Origin: Nectonema munidae
Lineage: Eukaryota; Nematomorpha; Nectonematoida; Nectonematidae
Direction of reading: 5' to 3'
Length of the DNA stretch: 64,000 bases
Assembly (NCBI GenBank): GCA_030549495.1
Contig: JAUIRK010000285.1
Coordinates: 124,001 to 188,000, forward strand
This document shows, piece after piece, positions 35,711 to 48,400 of this stretch. The translations under genes were made by a program, and so were the position numbers. The notes beneath the pieces are model-generated. The model did no database searches. It was not told where the DNA came from and worked only from the letters and a program-made list of their open reading frames with translations. The number at the start of each line of letters is the position of its first letter. The stretch's first letter is position 1.

Positions 35711-37210
35711 GACTTTTTTTTTATTTTTTATTTTGATTTCAAGAATTGATCTAATATAAGAGGTGTGCATTACGCTTTACTGTAAATTGATCGCGTAAAA
35801 TTCAAGGCGAAAAATTCATTCAATGGTAAGTTCGTCAATCAGTGAATAAATATATATATATAAATGTGTGCATCGACAGTTATCACTCACAAACATGCAT
35901 AAATACAAAAATTTATAAAGATGTTAATTAAACATCGAAAATTATACCAAGATAAATAACGAGCTCTTGCTCTTAAATATTCAATTTTACTCAAATTTTC
36001 AACATTCTTTATCACTGGCTGAATTCTTAGAGCTCATTCTATACCTGATTCTTTGAACAAAATATTCAGTATTAGACAAAACCTGCTCGACTTTTACTTC
36101 AACTCTAGCCCGTTTTTGTAACATATTATAAATTTTCGAATAATTTTGGAATCATGCAGTTTTGAAGTCTATGTGTGTGTATACGTACATTTCAGGAAAT
36201 TAATGGGGGAGGCTTAAAAGAGTGAACTACTGAGAAGGTAGAATCATTAAATCTAAGTATTGACCCATGCCATGTATATAATATATACAATATACATACA
36301 GAAGTATTCGCCAATAACGAATTTGGTTCTGACGAAGAACTTTATCCGTCTCTTGAAAACTATCGCAATTTTTTTCAAAACTTCGGTCATAATAAAATTT
36401 CATCGTGTCAAAAATTTTTAACCAAAAATTATACGTTTTATTTAAGTTAAATTTGAAAAAATTTCTACATATATTCTTCCATTTTATTAATAAAAAGATG
36501 GACATTTTAATTGAACTGTAAATTTATAATTTGCTCACCAGATGAATTTAATGGTACGTGCTAGTATCAATTAGAAAAACAGTCATTGAATACAAAAAGA
36601 AAGAAAGAAAAATCAAAATAAATTTTTATAGAAAACTAGAACCTAAAAGTGGATAAGTTATGATTGATTAAACCAAACTGGGATAATCCAAAAATTTGGT
36701 TTCTGATAAATTTTTTTTAAAAAAAAATTGAAAGTTTAAGAAATAAAGAAAAATTTTCATCATATTCTGTAATTCTCTTACACGTTATGAAAATACTCAA
36801 AATACTCGTTCTGCAGAATAGAATGATGAAAAAAATTCTGCATAGATTGGGCAAAGTTTGTATATGAATGGAGTCCTGAAACACTTGAAATAAAAATTCA
36901 CACTTAACAAATAAAGTTAAACATTAAAGATTTTTTTGATAAATACTAACTTTTGTTTTATTTTTATAATTAAATTTGTTTACTTTGAAATATTTTTTCT
37001 CAACTTATAAAAAGTTTTTGGTCACCATTTAAACTTTTTGTATTGGAGACCTTAAGAATGGAGTCATCTGACATATTGGAATCAAACTCTGCATCTGTTC
37101 ACAATACTTATTGAAGATATGACAGTTGTGATTGGAGGCAGCTTCATTGCCATTCTCAAAGCACGGGGGATGGGGTTAAAGCTGACTTTAATGGGGCTGA
37201 ACAATAAGAA
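35711..37210. other. intergenic, EDEM3 to right inverted arm
   Basis: Mostly AT-rich. A short TA microsatellite lies near 35850. The 92-codon minus frame at 36227-36505 has no recognisable motif and looks like chance. Confidence 0.4.
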
Positions 37211-37835
37211 AGTGTGTACTTTACCTCCTTTCTACACATAATTTGGAGATGGTGCGCATCTATTTGAAGTAAGAAGGAAGGAGTTATATATATGCCCTCA
37301 TTCATTGTTGACTTTAAGCTTAATAGGGCGGGGGTTAAAGTTTACATTAAGCTTAATTAAGAATGAAATAGAATAGACAAGAAAGGAGTAGGAATTCAGA
37401 AAAATCTGTTGTCTTTTTTGGAAGACTCTTGAAAGTCCGCCCCTCCTATAATTTCAATGATGTGCGCTCCTGAATCAAACATATTTTTTTCATTTAAACA
37501 TCGCAGGGTGTCTAGTAGACTCTTTTCCTTCAGACTACATTCACTCGTATAAAACTCAATCAATCAAGTATCCTTTCACCAATTCCTGTACTGTGCCTGA
37601 TAGACTACTTCATTTTCAAATGAAAAGCCTCCGCCCCCTCCCCCCCCCCCCAACAATTTAGAATTTTTTTAAACTAGTGTATATGCGATATGCAAATTTA
37701 ATTAAAATATTTTCGCTGGAAGTATAGTTTTTAAACTTCATCAATTTTGTAAAAAAATATAAAGTTGTCTTATAAATTTACGTATGCGCTGAATACACTC
37801 TATTTTAAAGGATTGCTTGAATATTTGTTCTCCAG
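37211..37835 (-). repeat. right long inverted arm flanking EDEM3
   Basis: Inverted partner of 31034-31565. It contains an internal CAGGAGCGCACATC hAT-like terminus (complement at 37473). Right of the arm, the sequence runs on about 75 bp to another such end at 37893-37908, where the left side has the fold-back MITE instead. Confidence 0.8.
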
Positions 37836-37909
37836 TGGTATTTCCAGACCAGTAATTTTGAAAATTGCAAAAAAAATTTCGTCCCCCAATAATTTTGAGG
37901 ATGTGCGCA

Positions 37910-40900
37910 CCCGTTGTACATTTATATATCTGAAGGGAGTTCCAACTGGATGCAGCACCAAAGTAGCTAACCAGAGAGTAAATGAAGACAAAAGCAGGCA
38001 ATGCAACTTGTGGCAGTTATGAAAGAGTCTGTTTTCATTGCTTCCCAAACCGTGGGGCACATGTCCTAGGAGGTGTAAGGTAAACTCAAGGAGGTAGGTA
38101 AGCTGAAAAAAGACACCTAATGAACAAACGAGTATTTTTTACGGAGTATTTAAACGTCTAAACTAATTTGAAGTTTTGTCGTATAGCAAAAAATTGGCTC
38201 TTTTTTATGTTACTTTTATATTTAGAATTAAATATAAAAAAATTAATTATTAATTTAAAGAAGAAAGTCTTCGTTAAAATACAAACTTCGCTATAAGAAA
38301 GTTCTTTATTCTGTATTTTGAACATTTGAAACAAATTTTGATCTAAAATTTCTTTGAAAAAATGAAATGCCAATAAAAGTGCTGTAAAAATATTATAAGA
38401 CGAAAAAAAAGTTTACAAAATAATTCATTTTTCTAGGATAACTTCTGGCAAATTCATTAGCCTTTTCAACTGGTTAAATTACATGATGGCCCACACATAA
38501 GACATAAATACAAACAAGCATATAAGCGAAGTATCTATCCTGAAAAATAAGGAATAACATTTCCGGGGGAGGGGGGGGGGTGGTCGCAACTGCATCCTTT
38601 TCTCTTTCTGGAGCTGGCCCTGTTCAATCTTATGGAACACTGAAATGAAAAAACAAATTCAAAATGCCTTAAATGACGTAGTTGATCCTTTCAATAGGGT
38701 CCATGAGTAATCTTGTCTAGACTCTACATGTCACCTGATTTCGATATCACGTGTTAAGTTTGAATCTGCCATCCAACCTTTGTGGAGATAGTGGAACACA
38801 AGCTTTCCTATTGATGCAACGATACTAACGTTTTTTACGATTTCGACTTTTCTGACACTTTTTTAGAGGTTTTAAAATTAAATTTGAAATAAAAATTTTT
38901 TATAGTTCAAGCATTGAGGCATCTAGTCAAATCTGATTTTTAGACTGTTCATTCTGTTGAATATAGATTATGAATTATTTATTGTGAATGCATAGGCAAA
39001 TTTTACGCTATTCAGACACATCCAAAAAAGGCAAGTTAGTACAGGAACTCTAATTGAGCGTAGTTGTTTAATCAGCAAAGGATTCTTTTGTAAATTACTA
39101 TCAAAACTTCAGTTTAAGCCTTAACATTTGATTATAGTTTGGACACTTTAAAAAGGGAGTTAAGTGTGAGTAGCATTATTATGAATGAAATCAATGCAAT
39201 GTTTCAACTTATCGTCGAATGAGTGAGACCTCAGATCATTTCCAGAAAAAACATGCCGTATAGGATTTCTTCTTTATTAATGCAGATTTCAACATTTGAT
39301 GTACAAATGGAGTTATAATTCTTTGGAATTAATCATCCCACTTAAAACTTCCCAAAAATCTTTGCCACGGGCAAAATTTAGATTATGCGTCTGTTCGATA
39401 AGAAAAACTTACGCTGTTCCTTGCCTTCCGTCAAAAATAGCGTTAAACACTACCTTTTATCATTATGCAACAGTTCGTTTATAGTTTTGCCACCATCCTA
39501 TACATCGAGTCAAGCAAATACTTGTATTCAAAAATCGAACAGCGGCCATTTTAGGCTTTCGATTTTTAAAATCTAAAATTTAGTAATTCGACGTAAAAAT
39601 TTGTCACAGAAATAGTTAGCAAATCTTATCAAATCTAGCAGTTCGTAATCTAGAAGGTTTTATGTTTGTGCTCATTTTTTCGTTATTTTGCCTTTTGTGA
39701 ATTTCATGTTTCTTAGTCAATTTTCATCTTCTTTTTTATCGGAAAGAGCAATGCTTTATTTTCAAAGGTAAACATGGAAAAAGGTGTACATAAAAACATT
39801 ATGTTATTTCACGGTCCCTTGATTTGACAAGACTAATCTAATAGTGTTATAGAGACGTGTGTATGTGAGTAAGTTTATTTATACATTGCGATTTTCTACG
39901 AAATCCAATAATGCGATCCAAACATTTTCTTTGTCAATTTATGATCTCAGTCTCGATTAAAAATACGAGAACCTTAAAAGTATGAAAGAAATCACGGAAC
40001 AAACTAAACTACGTTTTTTGGAATCCAGCATTAAACATTCTTTACTCATAGTTTAACACAGGGTCCATTATAGTCATTATCTTTCTCGTGGCATTTCTGT
40101 TTGTCCAATTTAGTGTATACCTTTTTTCCCAAAGAGTTTTTTTTACTTCCCAAATTTTTAACAATTTTTGATCATATACTACATTGGCTGAATTATTTTT
40201 CTTTGAATCTGAATGAGCTTTTCCACGTGTAGAAAATTTCCTTCCCCTCTCTCCTTTTTAGCTGTTTTCGAAAACATTAGATTTATTGTGCTTTTTAAAA
40301 TAATATTTTCGCAGAATATAAAAGGTACTGTTTCTGGTTCTGATTGGAGCAGTATTGGAGAATTTGTCGAGCTTAAGATTGGTGCGCTGTTGAGGGTGAT
40401 GATGATACTGTTGCTTGAGTCTTCTAAGAAGAAACTGTTCCTGAAGGAAGAGAATGTTGGGAAAGAACCAGAGTGAATAAAATCAGATATCTTAAATAAT
40501 CTTGAATGCTTTAAGTTGGACTTATTTTAGGGCATTTTTAGGTATTCTTTCAAATTTAATCTCGTCTTGTTTGAATATGAGTGGGAAAAATTTTTAAATG
40601 CATATTGAAGGTAATTAAAAAGTCCATTGTTTTTTACAACAAAACTAATCAGATTTACGGGATTGCATAGTGTAAAAGTAAATAATGATCAGAATAATCA
40701 AATTTTGAGATACTACCTCTATTGATTTTTCCAGTTTAAAAAAAAGTTTTAAAGAATTTTTTAAAGCGTCTATTTAATTTTTTAGAATTCTCAGTTAGAA
40801 AATTTTGGTCATGATCAACTTGCAGAAAGATTCTTCGGTGAAGAAGTCGAAAAAATGTAAATCAGCTTTATCTTGTTCTAACCCAAAAAAGTCATCACTC

Positions 40901-41770
40901 ATGAAAAATGGCTTATTTTTTAAGAATCGATGAGCAAATGACTGAATTTATTGCTTTCATTCCTATGTCAGCCTTTGTATTAGCGTATTTTTTAAAAATC
41001 TACACTGGTCCTATCATTTCCAATCTGATTAATAAATCGTTTCAACCAATCACCATCAATGCGTTTAATTGATTATATATATCGAAAAATATTTCTTTCT
41101 TCATCTTAATCCTTAAATATTTATTGAGTTTTATGTGATAGATAGTGCTATAAGCTCTTTTTTTTGTTGCAATCCTCATTTAGTACCTCTTTTTGGAGCA
41201 TCTCATATTGGCGCTTTTGCTAAGGGGATATATAAGGAATTATTTAACTCAAACTTACTAATGACCCAAACCTAGTTTCCTTATAAAGTTCATTTTAATC
41301 TAGAATTTTTTTAGCGAATAAATTTCTAGCCAATAAAATTTCTCTAATGAAATTGACTTATTTGATGAAGTTATGTGCAGAAAAGTCTTGATCTAAAGCA
41401 ACTGACTCTGGTTTTTATGTAGGCAGCCTGAATTTACACTCATTTATCGTTGTTGCTTGGAAAGTGTAACAAAAATTCTACACTTTTACTGTGATCACTG
41501 CCTTGAAAAGGAAGCACTCGCTCAGCCTCAAACAAATTTTACTTTTATTTGACTGACGAATTACTCTAGTAATGAGGATATATGGAGTCCAACAATGTGA
41601 ACAACAACAACAACTTATTTGCTAAAATGTAGTTTATCACTGTGAAAATCATATAGAGCTTATAAACTGTGCATATCTTGTACACGCTTGTCGAGTCGCA
41701 GTCATAATATTATAAATAGCCGCCAAATATTTTTCCGCCCCACAACCCTGAATTCACATTTCAATGAGAC
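37910..41770. other. intergenic or 5' region of EIF2B4
   Basis: The missing 5' exons of EIF2B4 (lysine-rich, poorly conserved N-terminus) should lie in or beyond this stretch, but none could be fixed by phase. An open, less AT-rich segment at 40319-40476 (ending SSKKKLFLKEENVGKEPE) is the only suggestive block, and its phase does not fit the exon at 42125. Confidence 0.35.
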
Positions 41771-41774
41771 AGAC

Positions 41775-42085
41775 AGGAGACATCACTCCAGCGTTGATTT
41801 TGCCTACCATATTTTTTCATCAATTTGCATAATTGTTGATTGACAAGTGATCAACCAATTTCTAAATCGGCTTTTATGTAAAATTTTTTGGAAATCTATA
41901 CCTGGGCTTGGGATTAGTGTAGAATTAGCATAATTGTTAGTTTTAGTGTTAGAGCAATCTATTTGTATTTATACACGCCTGTCACGAAAATCATCTTGAC
42001 ATGCATACATATACATACATACATACTACATACATGTAATTTGAAAACAGAAAACATCACTCTACCCATTCACTGAAATACTCAA
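41775..42085 (+). repeat. dispersed repeat, SINE-free copy
   Basis: Inverted counterpart of 1190-1795 without the SINE. It contains a CATACATACATA microsatellite (about 42000-42038) and ends about 40 bp before EIF2B4 exon sequence. Confidence 0.65.
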
Positions 42086-42124
42086 ATCTCTAACTGATTC
42101 ACAAGGTTGTTCTTTCTTTCCTAG

Positions 42125-42432
42125 CTCTTGCGACACCCTCCGAAGTTTGTTTGGACGATGAGAAGTCGGTTAAGAAAGTGGCGAAGAAGTTGGCGAAGGA
42201 ACACGTGCCTCAGCGAGAAAGCGTCAGCGTCAAACTTCCGCTCTTCGCCCACTTGGCGCAATACAGTGGGAATGTGCACTCCCTCACAACCAACTCCTCC
42301 ATCCCCTCCACCTGCACGCACCTGAGCACGCACCTTCACCCACAAATCATTTCCTACGGACTGAAAGTGGCTTCCGGCAAAGTCTTTGAGGCAAATCAGC
42401 GATGCCTACTCTTTCTTCTTGCCATCAAAAAG
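42125..42432 (+). CDS. EIF2B4: EIF2B4 exon encoding start of conserved core
   Basis: Acceptor TTTCTTTCCTAG|CTCTTG. Encodes [40 protein letters not shown] and [16 protein letters not shown]. Donor AAAAAG|GTTGTT was chosen over reading on because the next exon then keeps the family spacing before LSRD. Confidence 0.88.
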
Positions 42433-45400
42433 GTTGTTCTTGCTTATTCACACTTTGCGTAGCATTGCACCCAGGGGACAATTTCTTTTAAAATAAATTT
42501 TGAAAATTATATTAAAAAAAATCGATTACCATTAAGAGCTTTGTTTCTCTCTCTTTTTTTAGCACACATTTTAATGGACCAGTTTTTTCAGATCTTTGTT
42601 TTTTGTACCAAACGAAATTTCTCAGTACACGTTTATTTTTTGTAAAACTTTTATTCAAATCAATATTTGTTAATATTAATTGTCGACTACTCTGGTCTTC
42701 TTCAGATGAACATGTATTCTTCTTTGCGCAACTTTCTTCTTTGTTCTCTACTCTTTGCATTTAACGGTCCTGTTTATCTGAAAAATATTGACAAAATTTG
42801 ATTGGAATTTACTTTTTACTTCCTTATTTATCTTATCTTTCAACTTTAATTCATGCCCTGTCTCCGACATCTTTACATTTACAAGAATAAATTGAGATAA
42901 GTTCCACTTGACTGTATTTTTTGCTTTGCTCTATTTGTCAGATGATGAATGACAGCCGCCTTTCCCAGTCCACAAGAGCGTTGAGCCGAGACATGGAAAC
43001 GAAGCTAAAGCCGAACATCTCCTTCGTGAATCAATGCCGCCCACTCTCCTCGAACATCAGAAATGCGATCCTCCACTTCAAGATGAAGTTGAATTCAGAA
43101 TGTACCCTTCAAATGACGGAGCACGAAGTGAGATGTCCTTCTTACTATCTCTCCTTCCTCTATTTTCCTTCCTATGGCTTATTCACGCCTGGACGAACTT
43201 AAAACCAAGTTGAGTAGATAACATTTTTAAAACTTGAACTAAAAAAACTTTTTTAGTTTCTTGTCAATTTTATACACTCAATTTTTTAAAACTGTTTAAG
43301 GCAATTATGTAGAATAATTCATATTTTAATTTTTTATGTGTCAAAGCTTAAGATCATATCAGAGTTTAAAAGTCGATCACTAGAAATACTGAAAATAAGT
43401 TACACTTATATTTACCAAACTGTCAAATTGACGTATATATAACATAAAATTTTACTTTTTTTGTTAATTAGTTTTTAGGGGCGTGCGTTGGGTTTGTTAG
43501 ATGCTGGATTCAATAACTCAAGGTCTTTGGTTCCATTGCGCATCAAGCCTGCCTTCCTCATGTTTCCATACAAGCGGCGCAATTGTGCCTTTTCGATGAA
43601 AACACCCCACTCTACCTTTACCATTTTACTCATTTGTCCAATATACTTCTTTCCTCATGTTTCAATATTATTATTTAACATCTGTTTCGGAATGAAGTCT
43701 TTAGTAAGTTTAGGATATGTACGCATAAAGGTGAGCTTAGAATATAAATTGAAGTAATCAGATCACCGCATTTTCTTCTGAACACTTCAAAGGCTTCAAT
43801 CAGTCTTTGTACAAATATTACTTATATTCTTACTTTTTGAAATATTGTTCAAACGTTACGCGAATACTCCTTCAATATTCTTCTCTGCTTTTTTACTGTA
43901 TACTTCAAATCTTGTATCGAATCTTTATTCCCTCCCTTCTTCTTCCTCATCTGATTGGCTTAATTTTTTTATCGACACATTTAGGTGAGTAAAATCGTCA
44001 AAACGAGATTTCTTTGACATTTCAATATTTTGTGCATATTAAGATGATAATGAAGTTATTTATTTAGTTAGTTCAGTTAGTTATCTGGTTTCCTAGTTAG
44101 TAAAAGTTATTAGTAAAGCTGAATTCGTCGCGTTCTCTTTGGGAACATTGGTACTAAATGGGTTAAGTAAGTAATTAGTAATTAACGTTTTGTTGTCGAC
44201 GAAATCTTGGTTTGGTTGTGGATGCAATTTGATTTTGTCGAGAAAATTTCTTCTTCACCACTCAATTTTATTTATTTCATTAAACATTTTTACGACAATC
44301 AACGGATGCAAGTAATATATATGAGCATGGCATTAGAATAATCATAACCCAGAAAACCCAGCATCATTTCACTTTTAGCATTCTTGATTTTTGTATGTTT
44401 CTTCCACGTTTTAGGATAAATTATTTGATATTTGTTTAAGTTGAAAGCGTATTTATGTCGCGTCATCGACGATTACATATGGGAAAAGATTTTATTGGCA
44501 GGTGAAGGCATTTCAAAGTCTTACGCCATTCAAAAGATTCAAGACAATGATTGCATTTTGGTTTTTGGATTGTAATGTTCTTTTTTATTCAATCAATTTT
44601 ATTTTCGGACAAAAGCATAGAAGAGAGAACTTGCTATGTGACATATGTGGTTTGGGAGATTTTAGCTTTGTAAAATTATCGGTCTAAAATATTTTCAGGC
44701 TTAAAAACTTATGTGCATATATAAAATTTTATATGATTTCCATTCTAAAAACCAATATATTCTATTTTATTTAAATCAAGTTCTAAATATTTTTTCCGCT
44801 ATTCACACATTTTGAATAAACGAAAATTTCAAACTTTAATTTGAATTCTTTCCATTTATACTTCTATTCAGAGTTTAAACAAATCTTCCATTCTGAACCA
44901 TAAGTGATCGTTTGATTAAAAATTTTTTACTTTGATTGAAATTCTCAAGTAAAAATAAAGTTTTTGAAAAAATAGTGAATATCTAATTATTTACATTCAA
45001 TTAATTAATGTTTCGATGCAAACAAATTACTACAACAAAATATCAAATATTGAGATGAGACAGAAAGCGATACCTATTTTTAAAAAGCTGATCGTGTCTT
45101 GTTTTGGATCGAACAGAGCGTATTAGTTTTTACGTTTAAACAAAGAATTTTAAGAAAAGAGTTTTAGATGGAAATTTTCAATAACAAATCTAGGCTGCCA
45201 ATGCGCGTCTACGAATACTGGATAAGGGACCAGACCGTGCAGTACCTTGTCCTCTATGATTGCACCGAAGGTTTGATGCTGAATTCGATTTTATATTTTC
45301 ATTCCTTCCCGTTTTCTTTAAAATATCACGAAGAGAATTTGTTAAAAATTCATCAAAAGGTTGAACTAATTTTTGTTCCATTTAAATGAAAATTATTTCT

Positions 45401-48400
45401 TCTATTTTATCTTTAAATGTTAAATTGGGGTAGAACTTTCTAATTCTTACTTAATTTTAAAACTCTTTTTTTTCTTTTTAGCTCTTCTCTCCTCTTCAAT
45501 GTTTTAAAGAATGTGCAAGAAGTTAGGAAAAATATTAAAGTTATCATAGTTGATTCCATGCCGAAATTACTGGGTGAGTAGTCTGCTGCAACTCACTTAC
45601 TTGAGTGTGCATTTTTTAAATACTTTAGTTACACGTGAAAACGCTAGTAATTCGTGAATTCCAACTCTTAATATTTTTCTTTTATATGTCAGATGCTGTG
45701 AAAATATGTGCATGTGTCTTCCATTTCCAACCACTAATACAAAGGTTTAAGAGAGAGAATAATCTCCCGATATATTAATTATATGAGATAAATGCTGAAC
45801 ATATTTAATTAGTGAAGAATATCTTGGAATCTACGCCTGTACAACAGTTCACTCGACAATACCTTTTAAGGCTTATTTTATTTAATTTGATCAACACTAA
45901 GAACATTTTGCCTTTCTCTCAGTCTGAAATATAGGCATATAAAAGATTGGCATTAAAATGTTGAAAAGTTTTCAAAAATTTACGGATGTGCTTATGCACG
46001 GATCGATTTTAAATTTCGATCAATAGAAGTAAAAATTCTATAAAAAGTTAGGTTTAGCGTTTTGCCCAAAAATATATACGTAACTCATTGAGTCCATTTA
46101 GGAAGACACTCATGCAGGTTAGAGACTTTTTGGGGCAGCCCTTTTGGCGCCGAAATTTTTGGTGCTAAAATAAAGCAAAATTTTTTTCATCATCACTATT
46201 TTTCATTACATTTAAATAACACCCATCGCATTTTAAAATCAAACATTACACTATTATAAAAAAACCGAATGATGCACGATCGATTCAATCAATCCACTAA
46301 AATTACGCTTTGAAACAAATTGATAACCCAATCACCATAGGCCACTCACTACATATGCCAATTCTTATCATTAGCTAAAAAGCAAACAAATCAAATGCTA
46401 CATTCCGATTGTAAATTAACCAAATTCATTGTGATTATACATTAAATATCAAAATCGCCATTATTCTCAACTCAATAAAATGACATATTTAAATAGCATT
46501 ATGGAGTATAAGCCAAACACTGAAGCTCTAAAACGAATCAAGTTTTAAAGAGTTAAAAAATTTGAGTTAAAAATATCATTTCCAAATAATTTGAAATATG
46601 CGCGCTAATAAAAACACACAACAGCTTTGAAATAGGGTGCATAAACATGACATAATACAATTTAATAACCCTAAAGTAATACTATAAAAAAATGTGATAT
46701 AAAACGCCTTTTCTTCGAAAAAGTATAAATGAGCTATGGAAGTCTGTTATTCGTATTTTTTACTCAAAAATTGTTATAATGAAAATACAATTTTTTAAAT
46801 TATGATTTCAACCCCAAAAAGTCCCATTCTCTGACCTACAAAGGTATTAATGCAGTTCTTTATCTAAAATGTAATTTAAATGAAAATATAATGACATCTA
46901 TTACAAATAAATACAAATTTAAAATGTCTGGAAAAATCTTTTTTTGTGATGAAGGAAAAAATCAAAGATGTAAAATAATTCATTATCATGAGTGCATATG
47001 AAATCGTTTCCTAAAGTGCGTAATTTTGCTTAAGACTTTTAAATTTTGATAAAATGTGTACATTTTCTGATCTCTGATCGAATGATGCAAAAAAATTAGG
47101 ATTGCCAATCTCCCATTTATCATCCATTCTTCCAGATCTGCCCATATGAGAGCAGACCTATCGCATCGATTATTATCAACAGTATATGTATGTAAGTTTA
47201 TCACAGACATTTGCTACATTTTATAGCAGTTTTAGAAGTCAAATAAAAGTTTTTCCATAGTTCAGGAATATTCACACAGCTAGGGAAAGCTGTTTTTCCT
47301 TCGAGCATAACGCTCATATCTCTGTGGAGTCAAATGTTTCTCTTTCAAGAAAACGCCAATTTATTTGCAAAGCCTTTCTTACCAGAGTTCTTTTTTTCTC
47401 CGCAATATATTTTAAACGGTTGCCTTTCTTAAATATAGCTCATGATTGGTTATTTTTTTTTTATAAATTTGAAACAAAAAGTATAACGTATCCTGCTAAT
47501 ACAGCATATATATCTTAAGTATAAAGTAGTCATATATTTTATTTCTTAAACTGTGTCAAATTTTCTAATTTATTTTTCTATCAAAAATGGTGATTTGCAA
47601 ACTAAAGTATCCAAATATATAGCTCCTCAATTATTTATTATCATTTTAAAAGTTCTTCAGCCATGATTTTCTACCTTCGAAAAGACATATAACTGCATTA
47701 TTTTTGTTGAGTAATTTTTTTTATGTATGCCATTTTTCAAGAATGCATTCTTCTTTAAGGTCGTCATCTGTTGAAAAAATGCCTTGCACTCGGAATATCT
47801 TGTGAATATGCCAACATCAATGCTCTATCACTTGTTATAAAAAAGGTTTTTTTTACAATTATTTGTTGTTGTAAAGACGACTCCTAATTTATTTATAACT
47901 CGGTCCTCACGCCATCTCCCTTAGAACAGGCTGGCCAGACTTAGCATTTTGCCATTATATGTATTGTTTTTTTCTAAATTTAATTGTTTGGTTCTTTTCA
48001 TTGATTGCTCCATAAATTCAAATGTAGTTAGTTGCAAATGATAGCTGATTAACTAACGAATCAAATGCAGAGGAATTGAGATGTGCGTATTTAGAATCTG
48101 GCTTTGATTCTCCATGGTCCGGGGTTGCATTCACAGTATTCCCACTTCACTGCCCTCATGCCTTCTCGATGAAAACACTTTTCGGTGCCTTTGTTATCTG
48201 AACATTTTAAAGGCTTCATTCAGCTTTTGTATTTAATACTACTTTTACATATTCTTACTTTTGATATTTTGGTCAAACTTAATGCGAATCTTTATTCCTT
48301 TATTTTTCTCTTCATGTGATTGGCTTAATTTTTTGATCGACACATTTAGGCGAGTAAGGTGTTAGTGGCAGCTGAAAGCGTTTTCTCCAACGGCTACATA

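Noticed and set aside
40213-40476. Open plus-strand frame ending SSKKKLFLKEENVGKEPE as a 5' exon of EIF2B4
   Set aside because: The lysine-rich end resembles an eIF2B delta N-terminus, but no donor gives the phase needed by the exon at 42125, and no other support exists.
41996-42038. CRISPR-like array at the CATACATACATA repeat
   Set aside because: A simple microsatellite without spacers, in a eukaryotic intron-rich context.
42128-42345. Two other frames (plus and minus) overlapping EIF2B4 exon 42125
   Set aside because: They are shadows of the conserved eIF2B frame and have no family similarity.
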